From Streptomyces sp. ICBB 8177 (GTDB lineage: Bacteria; Actinomycetota; Actinomycetes; Streptomycetales; Streptomycetaceae), in the NCBI RefSeq assembly GCF_003144095.1, contig NZ_NSKH01000018.1:379965-443964 (forward strand): a stretch of 64,000 bases of DNA. The letters are read 5' to 3'. Every line of letters begins with the position of its first letter. The first letter of the stretch is position 1. The translations under genes were made by a program, and so were the position numbers. Shown piece after piece: positions 18,323 through 31,437 of this stretch. The notes under the pieces are model-generated. The model saw nothing but the letters and a program-made list of their open reading frames with translations. It searched no databases and was not told the origin of the DNA.

Positions 18323-19774
18323 ATGGGACGGCTTGCCGGGCGCAAGATCTACGCCCACGCCAAGCTGCGCAGGCTCCGCCGCGAGCGGGGCATGAACCAG
18401 GTGGAGCTGGCCCGCGCGCTCGCCATCTCCACCAGTTACCTCAACCAGATCGAGCACAGCCAGCGCCCGCTGACCGCGCCGGTGCTGCTGCGCATCGCCG
18501 AGGTCTTCGGGGTCGACCCCGAGTTCTTCTCCGAGGCCGAGGAGGAGCGGCTCACCACCGATCTGCGCACGGCCCTGGGGGACGAGGCGTGCGGCGCCGA
18601 CGTGCCGGCCGAGGACGTGGCGGACGTCGCCCGCGACCACCCGGAGGTGGCCCGCGCGCTGGTGGCACTGCACCGCCGCTACCGGGACGCCGCCGAACGG
18701 GCCGCCGCGCTGGCGGCGCCGGACGACACCACGGCACTGCCGCCGCTGGAACCGCACGACGAGGTCCGCGACTTCTTCTACGCCCACCACAACCACTTCG
18801 CCGCGCTGGACGAGGCGGCCGAGCGGGCGGCGGACGGGCTGGACCTGGGCCCCGGTGCCGCCGGGCGGGCGGCGGAGACGATCGCCGGTCATCTGGCCGC
18901 CCGGCACGGTGTGAAGACGGTACGGGCACCGGCCGGGCGGTCGGCGGACGCGCGCAGGTTCGACGCGGCGCACGGTCTGCTGTTCCTGTCGGCGTGGCTG
19001 AACGACGCGCAGCGGGCCTTCCAACTCGCCACGCAGCTCGCCCTGTTGGAGCACGGGCCGCTGCTGGACACCCTGGTCGACGCGGCACGGCTGTCCTCGC
19101 GGCAGGCGGAGGGACTGGCCCGGATCGGCCTGGCGAACTACTTCGCGGGCGCGCTGCTCATGCCGTACACCGCGTTCCACGCCGCAGCCGAGGAACTGCG
19201 CTACGACATCGAGCTGTTGCAAAACCGCTTCGGTGTGGGATTCGAGACCGTGTGCCACCGGCTGAGCACCTTGCAGCGCACCGGACGGCGCGGCGTTCCG
19301 TTCTCGTTCCTGCGGGTGGACCGGGCGGGCAACATCTCCAAGCGGCAGTCCGCCACCGACTTCCACTTCTCCCGGCTGGGCGGCACCTGCCCGCTGTGGA
19401 CGGTGTACGAGGCCTTCTCAGCGCCGGGGCGGGTGCTGACCCAGGTGGCCGAGATGCCGGACGGCAAGCGGTACTTCTGGGTGGCGCGCACGGTCACCAA
19501 GGGCGGCTTCGGGCACCACGCGCCGCGCGCGGAGTTCGCGGTGGCACTCGGCTGCGAACTGCGCCACGCCCCGCGGCTGGTGTACGCCGAGGGCGTGGCG
19601 CTGGACGACCCGCGCGCGGCCACCCCGATCGGTCTCGGCTGCCGGATCTGCGAGCGCCGCGACTGCGCCCAGCGAGCCCGCCCGCCGGCCGCCGGACGGC
19701 TCGCCGTCGACCCCGACCGGCGCACCCACGTGCCCTACCCGGTGGAGGCGGACCCGCGGGGGCCGGTGGGGTGA
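18323..19774 (+). CDS. prpR: RamB/PrpR-type short-chain acyl-CoA-responsive regulator
   Basis: 483-aa transcription factor with an N-terminal XRE helix-turn-helix (residues about 10-65, LAISTSYLNQIEHSQRPL), a central ImmA/IrrE-like region and a C-terminal domain with the Cys cluster CRICERRDC. This is the architecture of RamB, PrpR and MccR of actinobacteria, which sense propionyl-CoA-type signals; PrpR of mycobacteria carries an iron-sulfur cluster in this Cys region. The ATG at 18323 has GGAAGGAG upstream. Divergence from prpDBC suggests that it controls that operon. The symbol is inferred from the location. A paralogue lies at 25702. Confidence 0.88.
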   Translation: MGRLAGRKIYAHAKLRRLRRERGMNQVELARALAISTSYLNQIEHSQRPLTAPVLLRIAEVFGVDPEFFSEAEEERLTTDLRTALGDEACGADVPAEDVADVARDHPEVARALVALHRRYRDAAERAAALAAPDDTTALPPLEPHDEVRDFFYAHHNHFAALDEAAERAADGLDLGPGAAGRAAETIAGHLAARHGVKTVRAPAGRSADARRFDAAHGLLFLSAWLNDAQRAFQLATQLALLEHGPLLDTLVDAARLSSRQAEGLARIGLANYFAGALLMPYTAFHAAAEELRYDIELLQNRFGVGFETVCHRLSTLQRTGRRGVPFSFLRVDRAGNISKRQSATDFHFSRLGGTCPLWTVYEAFSAPGRVLTQVAEMPDGKRYFWVARTVTKGGFGHHAPRAEFAVALGCELRHAPRLVYAEGVALDDPRAATPIGLGCRICERRDCAQRARPPAAGRLAVDPDRRTHVPYPVEADPRGPVG

Positions 19775-19777
19775 GGG

Positions 19778-20593
19778 TCAGCGGTGCGTGAAGCGCGGCG
19801 GGCGCTTGTCGGTGAACGCGGTCATGCCCTCCTTCTGGTCCTCGGTGGCGAACACCGCGTGGAACAGCCGCCGTTCGAAGTGGATGCCCTCCGCGAGCGT
19901 GGTCTCGAAGGCGCGGTTGACCGCCTCCTTGGCCATCATCGCCACCGGCGCCGACATCCCCGCGACCTTCTCCGCCACCGCGAGCGCCTCGGTGAGCAGG
20001 TCGTCGGCGGGCACGACGCGGGAGACCAGCCCGGCGCGTTCCGCCTCGGCGGCGTCCATGGTGCGGCCGGTCAGGCACATCTCCATGGCCTTGGCCTTGC
20101 CGACCGCGCGGGTCAGCCGCTGGGAGCCGCCGATGCCGGGGATGACGCCGAGGGTGATTTCCGGCTGGCCGAAGACCGCGGTGTCGGCGGCCAGCAGGAC
20201 GTCGCACAGCATGGCCAGTTCGCAGCCGCCGCCCAGCGCGTAGCCGCTGACCGCGGCGACGGTCGGGGTGCGCAGGCGGGCGAGCCGGTCCCAGGCGGCG
20301 AACCAGTCGTCCAGGTACATGTCGAGGTAGCCGCGCGGGCGCATCTCCTTGATGTCCGCCCCGGCGGCGAACGCCTTGCGCGATCCGGTGATCACCACGC
20401 AGCCCACGTCCGGGTCGCGGTCGCAGGCCTCGGCGGCGGCGATCACCTCCGTCATCAGCCGCAGGTTGAGGGCGTTGAGCGCCTCGGGACGGTTCAGCGT
20501 CAGCAACGCGACCCGGCCCCGGCGTTCGACCAGGATCGTCTCGTAAGCACCGGACGCTCCGGTGCTCTCGGAGGTGGTGGTGGACTCGGTCAT
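19778..20593 (-). CDS. echA: Enoyl-CoA hydratase
   Basis: 271-aa crotonase-family enzyme, hydrating enoyl-CoA (methacrylyl-CoA in valine breakdown, by context). It shows the oxyanion-hole motifs [11 protein letters not shown] and [13 protein letters not shown] and the catalytic Glu region [16 protein letters not shown]. The start ATG at 20593 overlaps the mmsB stop, so it is the last gene of the mmsA operon. It ends 3 bp from the convergent regulator gene, with no terminator between. Confidence 0.92.
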   Translation of the reverse strand: MTESTTTSESTGASGAYETILVERRGRVALLTLNRPEALNALNLRLMTEVIAAAEACDRDPDVGCVVITGSRKAFAAGADIKEMRPRGYLDMYLDDWFAAWDRLARLRTPTVAAVSGYALGGGCELAMLCDVLLAADTAVFGQPEITLGVIPGIGGSQRLTRAVGKAKAMEMCLTGRTMDAAEAERAGLVSRVVPADDLLTEALAVAEKVAGMSAPVAMMAKEAVNRAFETTLAEGIHFERRLFHAVFATEDQKEGMTAFTDKRPPRFTHR

Positions 20594-21516
20594 GCGGTGG
20601 TTCCGTTCTGTTCCGGTGCGGTGCGGTGCCGGATGGCGCGCACGATGCCGCTGAAGTCCTCGCAGGCGCCCGCTCCTTCGGCGAACGCGGCGTACAACTC
20701 GGCAGCTCGTAGGCCGAGTTCGGCGTCGACGCCACCCGCGCGGGCGGCGTTGGCGGCCAGGCCGAGGTCCTTGGCCATCAGCGGGGCGGCGAAACCGGGC
20801 CGGTAGTCGCGGTTGGCGGGACTGGCCGGGACCGGGCCGGGGACCGGGCAGTTGACGCTCAGAGCCCAGCACTGGCCGGAGGCGGTGGAGGCCACGTCGT
20901 ACAGGGCCTGGTGGGACAGGCCCAGGCTCTCGCCGAGTACGAACGCCTCGCTGACGGCGATCATCGTGACGCCGAGGATCATGTTGTTGCAGATCTTCGC
21001 CGCCTGTCCGGCACCGGCGCCGCCGCAGTGCACGGCCTTCTTCCCCATCACCGCCAGCAGCCGTTCCGCCTCGGCGAACTCCGCCTGTCCGCCGCCGACC
21101 ATGAAGGTGAGGGTGCCGGCTTCGGCGCCGACGACACCACCGGAGACCGGCGCGTCCAGCGCCCGGTGACCGGCCTGGACGACGGCCTCGTGGGCGGCGC
21201 GGGCGTCGGCGACGTCGATGGTCGAGCAGTCGACGAACAGCGTGCCGGGCCGGGCGGCGGCCAGCAGACCCTGCTCGCGGTAGAGCCCGAGGACGTGGCG
21301 TCCGGCGGGCAGCATGGTGATCACCACGTCCGCCCCGGCGACCGCCTCGGCCGCCGATCCCACCGGGTCCACCCCGGCGTCCCGGGCGGCGGCCAGCGCC
21401 TCGGGCACGAGGTCGTAACCGGCCACCCGATGACCGGCCTTGACGAGGTTGGCGGCCATGGGACCGCCCATGTGGCCGAGGCCGACGAACCCGATCACAC
21501 TGCTGACGCTGCTCAC
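20590..21516 (-). CDS. mmsB: 3-Hydroxyisobutyrate dehydrogenase
   Basis: 308-aa NAD-dependent dehydrogenase converting 3-hydroxyisobutyrate to methylmalonate semialdehyde. It has the Rossmann motif [16 protein letters not shown], the substrate-binding APVSGG near residue 125, and the catalytic Lys in GQAAKICNN near 175. The start is GTG at 21516, which overlaps the upstream stop and follows AGGAGGTG closely. It is fourth in the valine operon. Confidence 0.93.
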   Translation of the reverse strand: MSSVSSVIGFVGLGHMGGPMAANLVKAGHRVAGYDLVPEALAAARDAGVDPVGSAAEAVAGADVVITMLPAGRHVLGLYREQGLLAAARPGTLFVDCSTIDVADARAAHEAVVQAGHRALDAPVSGGVVGAEAGTLTFMVGGGQAEFAEAERLLAVMGKKAVHCGGAGAGQAAKICNNMILGVTMIAVSEAFVLGESLGLSHQALYDVASTASGQCWALSVNCPVPGPVPASPANRDYRPGFAAPLMAKDLGLAANAARAGGVDAELGLRAAELYAAFAEGAGACEDFSGIVRAIRHRTAPEQNGTTA

Positions 21517-22586
21517 CAGGGCACCTCCTGTGCGGTACGGTCGCCGGGCAGGTCGAGCTCCCGGTCGTCGAGCGGTGTGAACCAGCGGGCCACGTCCGCG
21601 TCGCCGACCTCCGCGAAGGTGGGCGGCGACCAGCGCGGGGCGCGGTCCTTGTCGATCACCTGGGCGCGGATGCCCTCGACCAGGTCGGGCGAGGCGAGCG
21701 CGGCGCAGGAGACGCGGTACTCCTGGCGCAGCACCTCCTCCAGCGGGCCGAGTGAGGGCGCCCGGCGCAGCGCGGCGAGCGTGACCTTGACCGCGGTGGG
21801 CGACTTGGCGAGCAGCGTGCGCGCCGCCTCCTTGGCCGGCACCTCCCCGGCCGCCAGCAGCCGTTCCACGATCTCCTCGGCGGTGTCGGCGGCGTAGCAG
21901 CGGTCGATCCACGGGCGCCGCGCGTCGAGTTCGCCGGCCGGTGCCTCGCCTACGTGCCGCGCCAGCACCTCCCGTACGGGGGCGTGCGCGAGGTCGCCGA
22001 GGAAGCCGGGCAGGGCGGCGGACGGCACGAAGTGGTCTGCCAGGCCGCACAGTTGGGCGTCGCGAGCCCCGACGGGCGTGCCGGTGAGGGCGAGGTGGGT
22101 GCCCAGCTCGCCCGGGGCCAGGGCCAGCAGGTAGGTGCCGCCGACGTCGGGCACGAAGCCGATGCCGGTCTCGGGCATGGCGATCCTGGAGCGTTCGGTC
22201 ACCACGCGGACCGAACCATGGGCCGAGACGCCCACGCCGCCGCCCATCACGATGCCGTCCATGACCGCCACGTACGGCTTGGGATAGCGGGCGACGCGGG
22301 CGTTGAGCCGGTACTCGTCGCGCCAGAAGTCCGCCGAGGCGGTGCCGCCGGAGCGCGCGTCGGCGTGGATGGCGCGGATGTCGCCGCCCGCGCACAGCCC
22401 GCGCTCACCCGCGCCCGTGATGACCACGGTCTCGACGCTGTCGTCCTCCTCCCAGCGCGTCAGGGCCTCGTCGATCCGGTGGACCATCTCGTGGGTGAGG
22501 GCGTTGAGCGCCTTGGGCCGGTTGAGCGTGAGGTAGGCGGCGCGGCCCTCGGTGCGGGTGAGGACCGGCGCGTCGTCCGGCGTCAT
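21513..22586 (-). CDS. 3-Hydroxyisobutyryl-CoA hydrolase
   Basis: 357-aa crotonase-superfamily protein. Its length and the motif [11 protein letters not shown], together with [16 protein letters not shown] and [14 protein letters not shown], point to the 3-hydroxyisobutyryl-CoA hydrolase branch rather than a hydratase. It frees 3-hydroxyisobutyrate from CoA in valine degradation, feeding the next gene product, MmsB. The ATG start at 22586 overlaps the stop of the acyl-CoA dehydrogenase gene. Confidence 0.9.
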   Translation of the reverse strand: MTPDDAPVLTRTEGRAAYLTLNRPKALNALTHEMVHRIDEALTRWEEDDSVETVVITGAGERGLCAGGDIRAIHADARSGGTASADFWRDEYRLNARVARYPKPYVAVMDGIVMGGGVGVSAHGSVRVVTERSRIAMPETGIGFVPDVGGTYLLALAPGELGTHLALTGTPVGARDAQLCGLADHFVPSAALPGFLGDLAHAPVREVLARHVGEAPAGELDARRPWIDRCYAADTAEEIVERLLAAGEVPAKEAARTLLAKSPTAVKVTLAALRRAPSLGPLEEVLRQEYRVSCAALASPDLVEGIRAQVIDKDRAPRWSPPTFAEVGDADVARWFTPLDDRELDLPGDRTAQEVPW

Positions 22587-23725
22587 CGCGCGGCTCCGAT
22601 CAGGTCGCGGGCCACGATCAGGCGCATGATCTCGTTGGTCCCTTCCAGGATGCGGTGGACCCGCAGGTCGCGGACGATCTTCTCGATGCCGTACTCGGCC
22701 AGGTAGCCGTAGCCGCCGTGCAGTTGCAGCGCCTCGTCGGCGACCCGGTGGCCGGTGTCGGTGGCGAACCGCTTGGCCATCGCGCACAGTTCGCGGGCCC
22801 CCGGGTCGCCCAGGTCCAGCGCCTCGGCCGCCTGCCGTACCAGGGCGCGGGCGGCGGCGAGTTCGGTGGCCATGTCGGCCAGCCGGAACTGGAGTGCCTG
22901 CGACTTCACCAGCGGAGCGCCGAACGCCTCCCGGTCGGTGAGGTACTCCACGCTGCGGTGCAGGGCGGCGCGGGCACCGCCGAGGGAGCAGGCGGCGATG
23001 CCGAGACGGCCGCCGTTGAGGCCGTTCATGGCGATGCGGAAGCCGTCGCCCTCGGCGCCCAGGCGGCGGTCGGCGGGCAGCCGGACGCCGTCCAGCACGA
23101 CCTGGCGGGTGGGCTGCGCGTTCCAGCCCATCTTCTTCTCGTTGGGGCCGAACGCGACCCCGCGGTCGTCGCGGTCGACCACGAACGCCGAGATGCCGTC
23201 GGGCCCTTCGGCGCCGGTGCGGGCCATGACGACGTACAGCTGTGAGGTCCCGGCGCCGGAGATGAACTGCTTGACGCCGCTGAGCACGTAGGAGTCGCCG
23301 ACCCGCTCCGCGCGGGTGGCGAGCGCCGCCGCGTCGGAGCCCGCGCCGGGTTCGGTCAGGCAGTAGCTGCCCAGGGTGTCCATCGCGCACAACCCCGGCA
23401 GCCAGCGGGCCCGCTGGGCGTCGTCGCCGTAGCGGTCGATCATCCAGCCGACCATGTTGTGGATGGACAGGTAGCCGGCGATGGACGGGTCGCCGGTGGC
23501 CAGCACCTCGAAGACCACCACGCCGTCGGTGCGGGTGAGTCCGGAGCCGCCCGCGTCCTCGCGGACGTACACGCCGCCGAGCCCGAGCCCGGCCGCCTCG
23601 CGCAGGACGTCCAGGGGGAAGTGCTTGTCCTGGTCCCAGGCGACCGCGTGCGGGGCGATGCGGTCCTGGGTGAAGTCCAGCGTGGCTTCCGCCAGGGCGA
23701 GTTGGTCCTTGGTCAGTGTGCTCAT
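22583..23725 (-). CDS. Acyl-CoA dehydrogenase (probably isobutyryl-CoA)
   Basis: 380-aa FAD enzyme of the acyl-CoA dehydrogenase family. It shows YCLTEPGAGSDAA, the GGYGYLAEYGIEK segment and the catalytic-base region RILEGTNEIMRLIV. Isobutyryl-CoA as substrate is inferred from the operon, which contains all later steps of valine breakdown. It starts 6 bp after the mmsA stop and overlaps the next gene by ATGA. Confidence 0.92.
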   Translation of the reverse strand: MSTLTKDQLALAEATLDFTQDRIAPHAVAWDQDKHFPLDVLREAAGLGLGGVYVREDAGGSGLTRTDGVVVFEVLATGDPSIAGYLSIHNMVGWMIDRYGDDAQRARWLPGLCAMDTLGSYCLTEPGAGSDAAALATRAERVGDSYVLSGVKQFISGAGTSQLYVVMARTGAEGPDGISAFVVDRDDRGVAFGPNEKKMGWNAQPTRQVVLDGVRLPADRRLGAEGDGFRIAMNGLNGGRLGIAACSLGGARAALHRSVEYLTDREAFGAPLVKSQALQFRLADMATELAAARALVRQAAEALDLGDPGARELCAMAKRFATDTGHRVADEALQLHGGYGYLAEYGIEKIVRDLRVHRILEGTNEIMRLIVARDLIGAAR

Positions 23726-23731
23726 CGCTGC

Positions 23732-25231
<1,500 letters not shown>

Positions 25232-25355
25232 GGAAACCTGCTCTCGTCAGTGCGATTCAGGTGCGATCCGGGGATGGCAGGACCGGTCGGCGATCCGCGC
25301 GGGGTGTGCGCGACCGCTCGGCGGACCGTTCAGAAGGACGCGATGGCTCGGGAAC

Positions 25356-25388
25356 GGCCGGGGCGGGGGGACGTGCGCCCTCCCGGCC
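25356..25388 (-). terminator. Hairpin between riboswitch and mmsA
   Basis: GGCCGGG (25356-25362) pairs with CCCGGCC (25382-25388), and further GC pairs are possible inside. It lies in the leader between the aptamer and the mmsA start, so it could be the terminator arm of the expression platform. There is no T-run and an RNA fold is needed. Confidence 0.4.
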
Positions 25389-25470
25389 GGACCGGGGCCG
25401 GATCACCAGGGTCGTGGAGACGTACCGGTGCCATGCGTGTCTGCTCCATCCTCGTGGACAACACGGAACA

Positions 25471-25629
25471 CCCCGCGACCGGTATCCTGACTCCCGGATC
25501 AGCGCCCGTTCTCCTGCCTTCCCGACGGCGGACTTCTCCGTCAGTGGCGTGTCGTACGGCGAGAACGCACTCCCCGGTCACAGTGGCGGGACCGTGCCGG
25601 ATTCACACCGGCTTCCCTGCACCGCGGGC
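25471..25629 (-). ncRNA. Cobalamin riboswitch upstream of the mmsA valine operon
   Basis: On the minus strand GGAAGCCGGTGTGAATCC, GTCCCGCCACTGTGACCGG, CCACTGACGG, GGGAAGGCAGGAGAA and GAGTCAGGATACCGG follow one another exactly as in the classic adenosylcobalamin riboswitch. CCCGCG near 25628 pairs with CGCGGG near 25472 to close it. The next gene in this direction is mmsA, 240 nt away; I find no cobalt or B12 transporter ORF between. Confidence 0.95.
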
Positions 25630-25701
25630 CTTGCCCACGAACATATAGTTGGACGTCCTAGTAAGTCCAGGACCATCTTCCAACCGCCTCGTTCCCGCAG
25701 G

Positions 25702-27120
25702 TCAGCGGTGTCGGTCCGGTCGCTCCGCCACCGGGTAGGGCACGAAGGTCGTGCTGTCCTCGTCGATCGCCAGCGCCTGGCCCAGCGGCGGCACCGCGCG
25801 CTGCGGGCAGTCCAGGCGTTCGCAGATGCGGCAGCCCATGCCGATCGGCGTGGCGGCGGAGACGTTGTCCAGGTCCAGGCCGTCGGAGTAGACCAGCCGG
25901 GAGGCGTGCCGCACCTCGCAGCCCAGTCCGATGGCGAAGGTCTTGCCCGGCTCGCCCCAGCCGCCGCGGTGCCGGGTGACGGTCCGCGCGGTCCACAGGT
26001 ACCGCTGCCCGTCCGGCATCGCCGCGACCTGCACGTGGATGCGGCCCGGGGCGGCGAACGCCTCGTACACGTTCCACAGCGGGCAGGTGCCGCCGGCCCG
26101 GGAGAAGTGGAACCCGGTGGCCGACTGGCGCTTGGAGAGGTTGCCCGCCCGGTCCACCCGCACGAAGGAGAACGGCACGCCGCGCAGCCGGGGCCGTTGC
26201 AACGTGCTCAGCCGGTGGCACACCGTCTCGTAGCCGAGCCCGAAGCGGTCGGTCAGGCGCTCGATGTCGTAGCGCAGTTCCTCGGCGGCGGTGTGGAAGG
26301 CGCGGTAGGGCAGCACCAGCGCGGCGGCGAAGTAGTTCGCGACCCCGATGCGCGCCAACGACCAGGTGGCACAGCCGTGTTCGTAGTCCTCGGAGGCCAG
26401 CGCGGTCAGTTGCGCGTCGTACTCCAGCAGGGCGAGCTGGGTGGCCATGCGGAACGCCTGCTGGCCCGGGCGCAGGCGGTTGGACAGGTGGAGCACGCGG
26501 GCATGGCGGTCGTAGTGGTGCAGGCGGTCGGTGGCGGCGGCGGCCAGGCGCACGCCGTGCCGCTCGGTGAGCCGTGCGCTCAGGGCGCGCAGCACCTCGC
26601 CGGGCCGGATGCCGATCGCGGCGGCCAGTTCCTCGGCGGCGAGGTCGGCTTCGTGCAGGTAGTTCTGTCTGCGGTAGAAGAACTCGCGGATCTCCTCGTG
26701 CGGTGACCACGGCAGGGCCGGGCCGCCGGTGCCACGGTTGTCGGAGGTGCGGGCGACCTGCTCGGTCAGCGCCTGCTTGCGGCGGCTGAGGTCGATCAGG
26801 ACGGCGGCGACCGTGGGCAGGCGGGAGGCGAGTTCGGCCAGTTCGGAGGGGGCGACGCGGTCGGCGGCCACCTCGTCGGCCAGCGCCTCGCGCAGGTCGG
26901 CCAGGACGCGGTTGGTGTCGCGTGCGGAGAAGAAGCCCGGGTCCACCCCGAACGCCTCGGTCAGCCGCAGCAGTACCGGAACGGTCAGCGGCCGGGAGTC
27001 GTGTTCCATCTGGTTGAGGTAGCTGGGCGAGATCGCCAGGACGCGGGCCAGCTCGGCCTGGCTGAGCCGCCGCTCCTCGCGCAGCCTGCGCAGCCGGGCG
27101 CCGGCATAGGTCTTGGCCAT
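25702..27120 (-). CDS. ramB: RamB-type regulator next to aceA
   Basis: 472-aa transcription factor, paralogue of the 18323 protein: XRE helix-turn-helix at residues about 8-60 (ISPSYLNQMEHDSRPL), a central domain, and the C-terminal Cys motif CRICERLDC. RamB in corynebacteria represses aceA and aceB and other acetate genes, and this gene is divergent from aceA with aceB next, so the name is reasonable. I start at the ATG at 27120, which has GGAAGGGAGG upstream, rather than 33 bp earlier. Its 3' end lies 72 bp from the riboswitch of the mmsA operon. Confidence 0.88.
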   Translation of the reverse strand: MAKTYAGARLRRLREERRLSQAELARVLAISPSYLNQMEHDSRPLTVPVLLRLTEAFGVDPGFFSARDTNRVLADLREALADEVAADRVAPSELAELASRLPTVAAVLIDLSRRKQALTEQVARTSDNRGTGGPALPWSPHEEIREFFYRRQNYLHEADLAAEELAAAIGIRPGEVLRALSARLTERHGVRLAAAATDRLHHYDRHARVLHLSNRLRPGQQAFRMATQLALLEYDAQLTALASEDYEHGCATWSLARIGVANYFAAALVLPYRAFHTAAEELRYDIERLTDRFGLGYETVCHRLSTLQRPRLRGVPFSFVRVDRAGNLSKRQSATGFHFSRAGGTCPLWNVYEAFAAPGRIHVQVAAMPDGQRYLWTARTVTRHRGGWGEPGKTFAIGLGCEVRHASRLVYSDGLDLDNVSAATPIGMGCRICERLDCPQRAVPPLGQALAIDEDSTTFVPYPVAERPDRHR

Positions 27121-27207
27121 CGCGTCCTCCCTTCCGGGGTCGTGCTCGGTCACCCTGCCGGGGTGCCGTGCTCGGTCACCTTAGCCGTCGCGAAGGCCGA
27201 GCAGGGC

Positions 27208-27284
27208 TTCGCAATCTTGGCAATCGAAGGCCGGAAGATTCGCAGAAGTTGGCATGCGGCCACGGTTGATGGCACTCAGTGCCA
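27208..27284. promoter_or_regulatory. TTCGCA repeats and a palindrome upstream of aceA
   Basis: TTCGCAAT (27208-27215) and TTCGCAG (27239-27245) are 31 bp apart and lie among TTGGCA variants. A 7-1-7 palindrome TGGCACTCAGTGCCA is at 27270-27284. The TTCGCA core is shared with the prpD regulatory region. The 407-bp stretch between the regulator and aceA holds no gene. Confidence 0.5.
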
Positions 27285-27527
27285 CTGTCAGAGTCGTAAT
27301 GCGGCCGCCGGAACCCCGGCGAAGCGACCGGACACCGGGCGCGATTCATGCCCTGACGTCGTCAGACACCGGATCGTCCAGGTCGTCCGCCGGGCCCGCC
27401 GCATCCACGTCGCGTACCACCGCAACGGGCCCGGCGGGCCGCACCCGAAAGGCACCCGATGCCCAGCGGTTCCTTTCACACCATTGGCACGAACGCATCC
27501 CGGCACGAAGCGAACTCAGGAGTGGTC

Positions 27528-28811
<1,284 letters not shown>

Positions 28812-28917
28812 GCCGCGCCTGATCCCGGTGCCGCCGCGCGCCTCGTCCCCGCGCGGCGGCACCGCACCGCCACACCCCCTGCGGGCCCGCCTCCCGCACA
28901 CCGACAGGAGCCATGCC

Positions 28918-30525
28918 ATGGCGCAGATCGCAACACCGATCCGGGTGGAGGTCGCCGGCGAGTCCGGGGACCGGTTCGAGGAGATCCTCACCCCCGCGGC
29001 CCTGGACTTCATCGCCCGTCTCGACGTGGCCTTCGAGGACCGCCGCCGCTACCTGCTCACCGAACGCCGCCGCCGCGCGCAGCGGCTGCGCTCCGGCGAA
29101 CCGCTCGACTTCTCCCTCGCCACCCGCGCCGTGCGCGAGGACCCGCACTGGCGGGTCGCGCCGCCCGCGCCCGGGCTGGCCGACCGCCGGGTGGAGATCA
29201 CCGGTCCGCCTCAGCGGCGCATGACCGTCAACGCCCTCAACTCCGGTGCCCGGGTGTGGATGGCGGACTTCGAGGACGCCACCTCGCCGACCTGGCACAA
29301 CATCGTCTCCGGCCAGCTGAACCTGCGGGACGCCATCGAGCGGCGCATCGACTTCACCACGGCCGACGGCAAGGCCTACCGGCTGTGCGACGACCCGGCG
29401 ACGATCGTGGTCAGGCCGCGCGGCTGGCACCTGACCGAGGAGCACCTGAGGATCGACGGCCGCCCGGTCTCGGCGTCGCTCGTCGACTTCGGCCTGTACT
29501 TCTTCCACTGCGCCCAGCGGCAGATCGACGCCGGCCGCGGCCCGTACTTCTACCTGCCGAAGCTGGAGAACCACTACGAGGCGCGGCTGTGGAACGACGT
29601 GTTCGTGCTCGCCCAGGACCTCCTGGACATCCCGCGCGGCACCGTCCGGGCCACCGTGCTGATCGAGACGATCACCGCCGCGTTCGAGATGGAGGAGATC
29701 CTCCACGAACTGCGCGAGCACAGCGCGGGCCTCAACGCGGGCCGCTGGGACTACCTGTTCAGCCTGATCAAGAACTTCTCCCACCGCCCCGACTTCGTGC
29801 TGCCCGACCGGGCCCGGGTCACCATGACCGCGCCGTTCCTGCGCGCGTACACCGAACTGCTGGTGCGCACCTGCCACCAGCGCGGCGCGCACGCCATCGG
29901 CGGTATGGCCGCGCACGTCCCCAGCCGCGACCCGCTGGCCGACGAGGCGGCGTACTCGAAGGTGCGGCTGGACAAGGAGCGCGAGGCCGAGGCGGGCTTC
30001 GACGGCTCCTGGGTCGCCCACCCGGGCCTGGTCCCGCTGTGCGGTGAGGTCTTCGACGGCGTGCTGGGCGACTCCCCGCACCAGATCACCAGGCTCCGCG
30101 ACGACGTCCACGTCACCGCGGCCGACCTGCTCGCGGTGCGCACGGTGGCCGGTCCGCCCACGCCGGAGGGGGTGCGCGCGGACGTCGCCGTGGCGCTGCG
30201 GTACTTCGACGCCTGGCTGCGCGGCAGCGGGGCCGTCGCGCTGTACGGGCTGATGGAGGACGCCGCGACGGCGGAGATCGCCCGCACCCAGCTGTGGCAG
30301 TGGCTGCGGCACGGCGCCGTGGACCTCGCGACGGTGACCGCCGTGCTGGACGCGGAGTGCGCGGCACTGGAACGCGAGCGGCCGGACGCCCTGGTGACCG
30401 AGGCCCGCGACATCCTCGAACGCACGGCGCTGGGGCGGGAGTTGCCGCCCTTCTTCACCACCGACGCCTACACCCGACACCTCGTCGCCGACCGGCTCGC
30501 CTCCGGTGCGGCGGTGCGCCCGTGA
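28918..30525 (+). CDS. aceB: Malate synthase A
   Basis: 535-aa malate synthase joining glyoxylate and acetyl-CoA, the second bypass enzyme. Landmarks are the N-terminal VWMADFEDATSPTW, GPYFYLPKLENHYEARLW, IETITAAFEMEEILHEL and the C-terminal MEDAATAEI. Its length matches the A isoform (about 530 aa), not the longer G form. It starts at the ATG at 28918; another ATG 5 bp upstream is out of frame. It overlaps the next gene by GTGA. Confidence 0.96.
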   Translation: MAQIATPIRVEVAGESGDRFEEILTPAALDFIARLDVAFEDRRRYLLTERRRRAQRLRSGEPLDFSLATRAVREDPHWRVAPPAPGLADRRVEITGPPQRRMTVNALNSGARVWMADFEDATSPTWHNIVSGQLNLRDAIERRIDFTTADGKAYRLCDDPATIVVRPRGWHLTEEHLRIDGRPVSASLVDFGLYFFHCAQRQIDAGRGPYFYLPKLENHYEARLWNDVFVLAQDLLDIPRGTVRATVLIETITAAFEMEEILHELREHSAGLNAGRWDYLFSLIKNFSHRPDFVLPDRARVTMTAPFLRAYTELLVRTCHQRGAHAIGGMAAHVPSRDPLADEAAYSKVRLDKEREAEAGFDGSWVAHPGLVPLCGEVFDGVLGDSPHQITRLRDDVHVTAADLLAVRTVAGPPTPEGVRADVAVALRYFDAWLRGSGAVALYGLMEDAATAEIARTQLWQWLRHGAVDLATVTAVLDAECAALERERPDALVTEARDILERTALGRELPPFFTTDAYTRHLVADRLASGAAVRP

Positions 30526-31391
30526 ACGCCGTGCCGCGCCGGGTCGGCGTGGTCGGCGGCGGTCAGATGGGCGCGGGGATCGCGGAGGTCTGCGCCCGTG
30601 CCGGACTGGACACGGTGGTGTGCGAGGCGGGCGCCGCCGCGACCCGGGCGGCCCGCGAGCGGATCACCCGCTCCCTGGACCAGGCGGTGGCCCGTGGCAA
30701 GGCGGACGCCGGGGAACGGGACGCGGCACTGGCCCGGCTGGCCTTCACCGCCGACCTGGACGACCTGGCCGACCGGGAGCTGGTGGTCGAGGCGGTCGTG
30801 GAGGACGCCCAGGTCAAGACCGAGGTCTTCCGCAGGCTCGACAAGATCGTGCGGGATCCGGACGCGATCCTCGCCACCAACACCTCGGCGATCCCGGTGA
30901 TGCGCCTGGGCATGGCCACCGGCCGCGCCGACCATGTGGTGGGCCTGCACTTCTTCAACCCGGTGCCGGTGCTGCCGCTGGTCGAGATCGTCACCTCGCT
31001 GCACACCGGCGCGGACACCCTCGCCCGGGTCGAGGAGTTCGCCACCGGAGTGCTGGGCAAGACGGCGATCCGCTCCCAGGACCGCGCGGGCTTCGTCGTC
31101 AACGCGCTGCTCATCCCGTACCTCCTGGCGGCGATCCGGATGGCCGAGTCGGGGTTCGCCACCGCATCGGACGTGGACGCGGGCATGGAGCTGGGCTGCG
31201 CGCACCCGATGGGCCCGCTGAAGCTGGCCGACCTGATCGGCCTCGACACCGTGGCGTCGATCGCGGACTCGCTGTACGCGGAGTTCAAGGAGCCGTCCTA
31301 CGCCCCGCCGCCGCTGCTTTCACGGATGGTCGAGGCGGGGCTGCTGGGCCGCAAGACAGGACGCGGCTTCCACACCTACTCCCGGGGTTGA
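30522..31391 (+). CDS. 3-Hydroxybutyryl-CoA dehydrogenase
   Basis: 289-aa NAD-dependent 3-hydroxyacyl-CoA dehydrogenase. The Rossmann motif GVVGGGQMGAGIAEV is at residues about 8-22 and the catalytic HFFNPVPVLPLVE segment near 145. It is a single-domain protein of the 3-hydroxybutyryl-CoA dehydrogenase size. The GTG start at 30522 overlaps the aceB stop, so it is translated with the bypass genes and probably serves acetoacetyl-CoA/hydroxybutyrate metabolism. Confidence 0.92.
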   Translation: MNAVPRRVGVVGGGQMGAGIAEVCARAGLDTVVCEAGAAATRAARERITRSLDQAVARGKADAGERDAALARLAFTADLDDLADRELVVEAVVEDAQVKTEVFRRLDKIVRDPDAILATNTSAIPVMRLGMATGRADHVVGLHFFNPVPVLPLVEIVTSLHTGADTLARVEEFATGVLGKTAIRSQDRAGFVVNALLIPYLLAAIRMAESGFATASDVDAGMELGCAHPMGPLKLADLIGLDTVASIADSLYAEFKEPSYAPPPLLSRMVEAGLLGRKTGRGFHTYSRG

Positions 31392-31437
31392 GGGACCCCG
31401 GGCCCGGCCGGGCTGAAGCGGACCCGGCCCACGCGGG

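Noticed and set aside
25330-25581. 83-aa minus-strand frame between the mmsA riboswitch and mmsA
   Set aside because: It starts inside the aptamer and is Arg-rich. I checked it as a possible small cobalt transporter (CbtB type) but it has no hydrophobic segment or His motif.
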